NCBI GenBank assembly: GCA_963601575.1
Contig: CAVCFO010000001.1
Coordinates: 62,001-126,000 of the forward strand
Length of the DNA: 64,000 nt
Reading direction: 5' to 3'
Source: CAG-238 sp963601575
GTDB taxonomy: Bacteria; Bacillota; Clostridia; Peptostreptococcales; Anaerovoracaceae
Each line of letters starts with the position of its first letter. The stretch's first letter is position 1. Below the pieces are notes generated by a model, which made no database searches, was not told where the DNA came from, and worked only from the letters and a program-made list of their open reading frames with translations. The translations under genes and the position numbers were made by a program. Shown one piece after another: positions 59,550 through 64,000 of the stretch.

Positions 59550-60224
59550 ATGCGTTTACTTATTGCAGAGGACGAAAAAGATTTGGCCGAAGCTTTGGAA
59601 GTTTTCTTCGAGAAAAATCAGTTTTCCGTAGATACCGTCTTTAACGGACAGGACGCCTACGACTATGCGGCATCCGGCGACTACGACGCGATAATTCTGG
59701 ATGTGATGATGCCAAAGCGAAACGGAATAGAAGTGCTGCGGCAGCTTCGGGCAGAGGGACTGAAAACCCCGATTATGATGCTGACGGCAAAGGGAGAAAA
59801 GGACGATCGGATCACTGGATTCGACGCAGGGGCGGATGATTATCTGCCGAAGCCTTTCGCGCCGGACGAGCTGCTTTCGAGGGTTCGCGCCATGATGCGA
59901 AGATTTGACAGCTACAAACCGGCGGTTTTGGTATATGAAGATATTTCTCTTGATTGTAACAGCGGCATTCTTTGCTGCGGCAAGAGCGAGGCGCGGCTCA
60001 GCGGGCGGGAATTTCAGGTGATGGAGCTTTTTATGCGCTCTCCGAAAGTCGTATTTTCTGCCGAGAAAATAATGGAAAGAGTGTGGGGTTGGGACAGCGA
60101 CGCAGAAATAAATGTTGTCTGGGTTCATATTTCTAATCTCAGGAAAAAGCTAAAATCCCTCGGTTCTGCGGCCTCTATCTACGCAAACCGAGGTCTGGGT
60201 TACACCCTGGAGGTTCGCCCATGA
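59550..60224 (+). CDS. Response regulator (OmpR/PhoB family)
   Basis: The 224-aa protein has a receiver domain with phospho-acceptor D51 (IILDVMMPKRNG), T/K residues in MLTAKGE and a C-terminal winged helix (NVVWVHISNLRKKL...YANRGLGYTLE). AAAGGAAA lies upstream of the ATG. Its gene overlaps the kinase start by 4 bases. It probably regulates itself and the divergent lipoprotein through the repeats at 59441-59487. Confidence 0.95.
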   Translation: MRLLIAEDEKDLAEALEVFFEKNQFSVDTVFNGQDAYDYAASGDYDAIILDVMMPKRNGIEVLRQLRAEGLKTPIMMLTAKGEKDDRITGFDAGADDYLPKPFAPDELLSRVRAMMRRFDSYKPAVLVYEDISLDCNSGILCCGKSEARLSGREFQVMELFMRSPKVVFSAEKIMERVWGWDSDAEINVVWVHISNLRKKLKSLGSAASIYANRGLGYTLEVRP

Positions 60225-61783
60225 TGAAGCTTTTGCAGAAAAAATTTATCCGCATTACGATGCTCGCGGTAACTGCGGTAATGCTGGTGCTTTGCATCAG
60301 CGTCAACGCCGCAAACTATATTTCCACCTGCGCAGACCTTAACCGGACTTTGGATATGATCGCCGACAATCGCGGCACGATTCCGACGCATACCGAGACG
60401 GATTCCCAAAGCGCCGAAGATTCGCAAGCCGCTGCAGATTCGCAAAATGCCGAGGATTCGCAAGGCAGCGCAGATTCGCAAAGCACTGCGGGCACATCGA
60501 AAAATGAGCCTTCAGAAAAAAAGCCGCAAAATACCGAGGGTAATCAGCCTCCCTCCCTGCCGGAAAACTCGGAAAACTCTGAAAGCTCTGAAAATTCCAA
60601 AAAATCCGAAAATGCTGAAACAGCTCAAAAAAGTGACTCGCAAGCAGATACCTCCAAAAGTGGTAGTTCGCAGGACGGTTCTTCCCAAAGCGGCAGTGCT
60701 CAAAAGGATAAGTCCCAGGTTGGTGGCACCCACAACGAACCAAAAAAACACACAGGACCCTTCACCGAAGAAACGCCATATTCCACAAGATATTTTGTCC
60801 TGCGCTATACTGGCGATGGCGTTCTCTCAGAGGCGGGTCTTGACAATATAGCCTCGATAACCGAGGATGATGTTCCTGAATATCTTGAATTCGCTCTCTC
60901 CCAGGGCGAAGGAACCGGATATTATAACGGCTATCAATACAAAATTCTAAAGGCGGGCAAGGATCGTCAAATGGCGATCTTTCTGGATTGTTATCAGGAG
61001 CGTCGGGCGGTCTACACTCTGGCGATTCTCTCCTTTGCAATCACCTGCGTCTGCATCGGGCTGGTTTATGTGATCGTGCTGCTTTCCTCGAAAAGAGCCA
61101 TTGCGCCTATGCTAAAAAACGCTCAGCGGCAGAAGCAGTTCATCACCGACGCAAGCCACGAGTTGAAGACGCCGATTACTGTAATTGCAACGAGTCTTAC
61201 AGTTTTGGAAATGGAAGTCGGAAAGCAAAAGTGGATCGATAAGGCAATGTCTCAGACCGAAAAGCTCAAGGCTCTGGTCAATTCTCTTGTCACCCTCGCA
61301 AGGATGGACGAAGAAGAATCTCCGCTAAAATTTGCGGACTTTGCCGCGGGAACTGCCATTCGAGAAACCGCGGAATCCTTCGTGGATTTTGCCAAGTCCA
61401 GGGGATTTTCCCTCACCCTTGACATAGACGATAAGCTTTCTTATCGAGGCGATGAATATGCTATTCGCCAGCTGATTTCAATACTTCTGGACAATGCAAT
61501 CAAATATGCAGCGGAAGGCAGCGAAATCTCTTTTAGCCTAAAAAAGTCCGGCATTTTTGCGAAAGGAATCTGCATAAGAACTCAAAACAGCTGTGAAAAT
61601 CTCGATACAGACAAGCTGGACAAGCTCTTTGACCGCTTTTATCGTTCCGACGAATCCAGAGAGGGAAACGGCTTCGGGATCGGACTTTCCATTGCCCGCA
61701 GCATCGCCGAGGGACACCACGGCAAGATTACGGCAACCTCTCCTTGCGAGAATGTGATCGTGTTTACGGCAGACCTGAAATAA
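60221..61783 (+). CDS. Sensor histidine kinase with low-complexity ectodomain
   Basis: The 520-aa kinase has two membrane helices (~12-30 and ~265-290). The ectodomain begins with ~120 residues of Ser/Gln/Glu/Asn/Lys-rich sequence (~57-178, with DSQ triplets about every eight residues), followed by a short folded part (~185-260). The cytoplasmic part has the H-box SHELKTPIT (H313) and HATPase motifs N (LLDNAIKYA) and G (GNGFGIGLSIA). No HAMP domain is evident. The flexible ectodomain resembles the linker of the adjacent lipoprotein, hinting at a shared cell-wall-spanning role. Confidence 0.93.
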   Translation: MMKLLQKKFIRITMLAVTAVMLVLCISVNAANYISTCADLNRTLDMIADNRGTIPTHTETDSQSAEDSQAAADSQNAEDSQGSADSQSTAGTSKNEPSEKKPQNTEGNQPPSLPENSENSESSENSKKSENAETAQKSDSQADTSKSGSSQDGSSQSGSAQKDKSQVGGTHNEPKKHTGPFTEETPYSTRYFVLRYTGDGVLSEAGLDNIASITEDDVPEYLEFALSQGEGTGYYNGYQYKILKAGKDRQMAIFLDCYQERRAVYTLAILSFAITCVCIGLVYVIVLLSSKRAIAPMLKNAQRQKQFITDASHELKTPITVIATSLTVLEMEVGKQKWIDKAMSQTEKLKALVNSLVTLARMDEEESPLKFADFAAGTAIRETAESFVDFAKSRGFSLTLDIDDKLSYRGDEYAIRQLISILLDNAIKYAAEGSEISFSLKKSGIFAKGICIRTQNSCENLDTDKLDKLFDRFYRSDESREGNGFGIGLSIARSIAEGHHGKITATSPCENVIVFTADLK

Positions 61784-61825
61784 TTACTTTATTGCAATAT
61801 GACAATAGGATGTTTGTAGGCAAAA

Positions 61826-61969
61826 TCATTGTATTATGAGAAGTTTTATCTTGCGGTCAATGCCTCCGGCATATCCGGTCAGGCTGCCGTTTGTGCCAAC
61901 TACACGATGACACGCAGCGATGATGCTCAGCGGGTTATGTCCGGCTGCGAATTTTTTCCCTATATGGTC
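61826..61969 (-). pseudogene. ogt: C-terminal remnant of O6-alkylguanine-DNA alkyltransferase (ogt)
   Basis: The minus strand reads KFAAGHNPLSIIAACHRVVG, then TNGSLTGYAGGIDRK, and a stop. It matches the Ogt active-site region (normally PCHRV) and C-terminus, but has Ala in place of the conserved Pro before the acceptor Cys. An in-frame stop lies immediately upstream (TGA), so the N-terminal part is lost. Confidence 0.75.
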
Positions 61970-61993
61970 TCAAGATGAGCTTGCCTTTTATTT

Positions 61994-63334
61994 CTACAGA
62001 AACGGAAGCATATATATCGGGATATAATGAGTGCCATTCTCCCATTTATAATCCTTGGTATGAACGATAAATTTATCCCCGATACGTCGGCTGAATTTAT
62101 CGCAAAATATATCCAGTGATTTATGACTTCTATAATTGCCCGATTTGACTTCAATCGGGCATATTTTATCTCCCGATGAAATTAAAAAGTCAATCTCATA
62201 CAAATGATTCGAAGTACTGCTTTCCATAGTGTAATAAAACAAATTATTTCCCTTGGTCACCAATATCTGTGCTACCGCATTTTCATATACATATCCTAAA
62301 TTTGTCTCAAGCTTGTCCGAAAGGAGTTTATTATATATTACATTTTCCGTATATTTTTTATCCTTAAAGGCAATCGTCACAAATAATCCGACATCAGATA
62401 GAAACAGCTTATATCTGCCTGCGTCTTTTTCCAGCGCCATGCCCACACTCGGATCATTTGCATGATAAGCAATATTGACAGTAAAAGAACTCAGCATATC
62501 CGGTACCAATTCCCGCACCTGTTCTGCCCTTGTCCCTTCCCTTGCATTGGACAAAACATATCTCGACGCATTGCTGCTTAGATTCGCAGGAATCGCATCA
62601 TAAATGTCACCTGCAAGACCGCTTCCATCGATTTTAATGAAATCTTCCTCATACAAATCTACGATTTCTCTTTTGACCTCATCGACTGCCTGCAGGTTGT
62701 TTTGCTCTATATAGGTTTCGACTGCCTGCGGCATTCCGCCGACGAGCATATATAATCTGAAAATTCGCATAAGGTTTCTGTGCAGTGCATTTCCGGCAGC
62801 TTTTTTGCTTTTTAAGAGCATTTTAATCGTGTCAACAGTCATTTCATCGCCAATCGCCCATAAAAATTCTTCAAAATCCATAGGATACATGGATACTTTA
62901 TGTTCTTCACTTGGAATCAATATATCTTTTGTATTCTTTTTTATAGACAAAAGAGAGCCTGTTTCAATATACTTATATCTTCCATCAGCTACGAGATACT
63001 TGATTGCTTGTCTCGCCTTTGGGAAGAGCTGGACTTCATCAAAAATAATTACAGACTCTTTTTCATATAATCTAACTCCGGTAAACTGTTGTAATTGCAA
63101 AAAGAAAAAATCTAAATTATACATATCATCAAAGAGTCCGATAATTTCTTTGCTGGTATTCGCAAAATCGATCAAAATGTAAGATTTAAATTCCTGCTTT
63201 GCAAACATCTCTGCAATTGTAGACTTTCCAACGCGTCTGGCTCCTTTTATCAAAAGCGCATATTTATCACTGCTTTTTTCTTTCCACTCAAGCATTTCAC
63301 TATATATTTTTCTTTTATAGACCGGCTTATCCAT
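61994..63334 (-). CDS. AAA ATPase with C-terminal DUF4143 domain
   Basis: The 446-aa protein has a Walker A (KGARRVGKSTIAE, ~residues 29-41), a Walker B (VIIFDEVQ) and a C-terminal DUF4143 nuclease-like part with IEVKSG near residue 405. Such ATPases are common, often in accessory regions, with no settled function. The ATG at 63334 has GGGAGGG upstream. Its AT-rich composition compared with neighbours suggests later acquisition. It lies between an ogt remnant and a repeat-bearing promoter region. Confidence 0.85.
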   Translation of the reverse strand: MDKPVYKRKIYSEMLEWKEKSSDKYALLIKGARRVGKSTIAEMFAKQEFKSYILIDFANTSKEIIGLFDDMYNLDFFFLQLQQFTGVRLYEKESVIIFDEVQLFPKARQAIKYLVADGRYKYIETGSLLSIKKNTKDILIPSEEHKVSMYPMDFEEFLWAIGDEMTVDTIKMLLKSKKAAGNALHRNLMRIFRLYMLVGGMPQAVETYIEQNNLQAVDEVKREIVDLYEEDFIKIDGSGLAGDIYDAIPANLSSNASRYVLSNAREGTRAEQVRELVPDMLSSFTVNIAYHANDPSVGMALEKDAGRYKLFLSDVGLFVTIAFKDKKYTENVIYNKLLSDKLETNLGYVYENAVAQILVTKGNNLFYYTMESSTSNHLYEIDFLISSGDKICPIEVKSGNYRSHKSLDIFCDKFSRRIGDKFIVHTKDYKWENGTHYIPIYMLPFL

Positions 63335-63356
63335 AATCGTAGCCCTCCCTAAGAAC

Positions 63357-63425
63357 ATTATAACGCAAATCCCCGTTTATTCAAGTGAATATTCTGCGCA
63401 AATCCCCATTTATTAAAAGTAAAAT
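63357..63425 (-). promoter_or_regulatory. Promoter of the ATPase gene and tandem 33-bp-spaced repeats
   Basis: On the minus strand TTGAAT-N16-TATAAT (63357-63384) leads directly to the ATPase ribosome site. Two near-identical segments GCAAATCCCC(G/A)TTTATT begin at 63365 and 63398, one overlapping the promoter, so they may be operators. Confidence 0.6.
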
Positions 63426-63712
63426 CATGCATGAATCCCCCGCAAGCAGCATCCGCCTAGAAGCAGAGGTCTGCCGCCGCTTTTCCTTTATCGCTCCAAA
63501 AAAGCGCAATCAGCATGCCGAATAATTCTGATAAACTCATATTAACCGATTGACTAAAGGATGAAAAGATATTAGCAGATTTATAAGTAGCTATGAAATT
63601 TCTGAGCATCCCCGCATCAAACACAGTTAATCTAAAAGCCTATTCATTTTATCAAATATTACCCGAATCGTTAAATTGCGATTTGGCTCCTGCGCTTTCA
63701 AAATATCCGGGC
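63426..63712. other. Intergenic region without recognisable gene
   Basis: Neither strand has a frame with a credible start and ribosome site. I see no repeats or RNA gene in this ~290-bp stretch. Confidence 0.5.
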
Positions 63713-63741
63713 TTGTAAAAGCCGTCATTCCTTGGTATACT
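63713..63741 (+). promoter_or_regulatory. Promoter of the TraX-like gene
   Basis: TTGTAA (63713-63718), 17 bp, TATACT (63736-63741). Confidence 0.75.
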
Positions 63742-63774
63742 TGTATGGCAAGTAGCAAAAAGGGGGAGATTATT

Positions 63775-64000
63775 TTGAAGAAATCTATTTGTTTTTTGAA
63801 CGCAAATATGCTGAGGGGGCTGGCTTGCGTTCTGATGCTTTGCGATCATATGTGGGCGACCATTGTGCCGGGCAATATGTGGATGACATGGCTTGGGAGA
63901 CTGGCTTTTCCGATTTTCGCATTTCAGATTGCCCAGGGGTTCCTACACACTTCGGATTTTCGCAAATATGCCATGAGGCTCTTTGCTTTCGGCATCATTT
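63775..64000 (+). CDS. TraX-like membrane protein (5' part only)
   Basis: A TTG start at 63775 follows AGGGGGAG and opens a frame to the window end (75 codons). The sequence KKSICFLNANMLRGLACVLM followed by LCDHMWATIVPG and LGRLAFPIFAFQIAQGF matches the N-terminus of the TraX / acyltransferase-like family of polytopic membrane proteins. The C-terminal part is outside. Despite the name, chromosomal copies are not linked to conjugation. Confidence 0.75.
   Translation, partial: MKKSICFLNANMLRGLACVLMLCDHMWATIVPGNMWMTWLGRLAFPIFAFQIAQGFLHTSDFRKYAMRLFAFGII

Overview
The window looks like chromosomal DNA of an anaerobic, amino-acid-fermenting member of the Clostridia, possibly near the Peptostreptococcales/Anaerovoracaceae (family-level placement is inference). 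The support is the SCIFF ranthipeptide with its radical-SAM maturase, a pyruvate:ferredoxin oxidoreductase with NfnAB, two glycyl radical enzymes, a histidine-to-glutamate hut operon, sigma-54 promoters with matching activators, and Firmicutes-type gene order (rho / DUF1385 / prmC / rpmE / prfA / ywlC / rpiB / upp). No rRNA, tRNA, CRISPR array, prophage or intact insertion sequence was recognised.

Layout. 1-2578 (-) is the start of a large secreted surface protein with BspA-type leucine-rich and GLUG-like repeats. It is followed by a candidate ~200-nt noncoding RNA and a (CTGC)9 microsatellite. 3373-5008 (-) is the SCIFF peptide and its maturase. 5031-14092 (-) is a housekeeping block from rho to tyrS. 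14416-18231 holds a DDAH-like hydrolase, a GntR regulator, ispE, a Big_5-type membrane protein and tadA. 18408-19046 is a CvpA-like protein. 19139-23686 (-) is a sigma-54 operon (3-hydroxyacyl-CoA-dehydrogenase-like, BKACE, AtoE-like transporter, zinc ribbon, SDR) with its activator upstream (23900-25285). 25515-26651 is alr. 27137-34026 (+) is a polyferredoxin-PFOR-NfnAB redox operon. 34304-35494 (-) is a CofE-like ligase.

The most interesting part is 35648-47466: two paralogous glycyl radical enzymes, one radical-SAM activase, a sigma-54 activator, an SDR, a proline racemase / hydroxyproline epimerase family protein, and a Na+ symporter with its small accessory subunit. Three near-perfect -24/-12 promoters lie inside it; two are divergent and only 17 bp apart. 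I read this as an import-epimerise-cleave route for hydroxyproline-like compounds, resembling the reported HplG (trans-4-hydroxy-D-proline C-N lyase) or HypD pathways, but with a second GRE whose substrate cannot be named from sequence. A flavodoxin-like gene with its own sigma-54-like promoter follows, and its 3' end is joined to an etfA remnant.

48798-55962 (-) is a complete histidine-to-glutamate operon (hutH-hutU-hutI-fchA-ftcD) ending in a GntR regulator. 56415-57393 (-) is rpsF-ssb-rpsR. 57535-61783 is a beta-helix-like lipoprotein divergent from a two-component system, with OmpR-type direct repeats between them. The end holds an ogt remnant, an AAA/DUF4143 ATPase and the start of a TraX-like membrane protein.

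The window joins several fermentative inputs (histidine, hydroxyproline-like and beta-keto acid substrates) to a central ferredoxin/NAD(P)H hub. Alternative sigma-54 control of the accessory catabolic units is the recurring theme.
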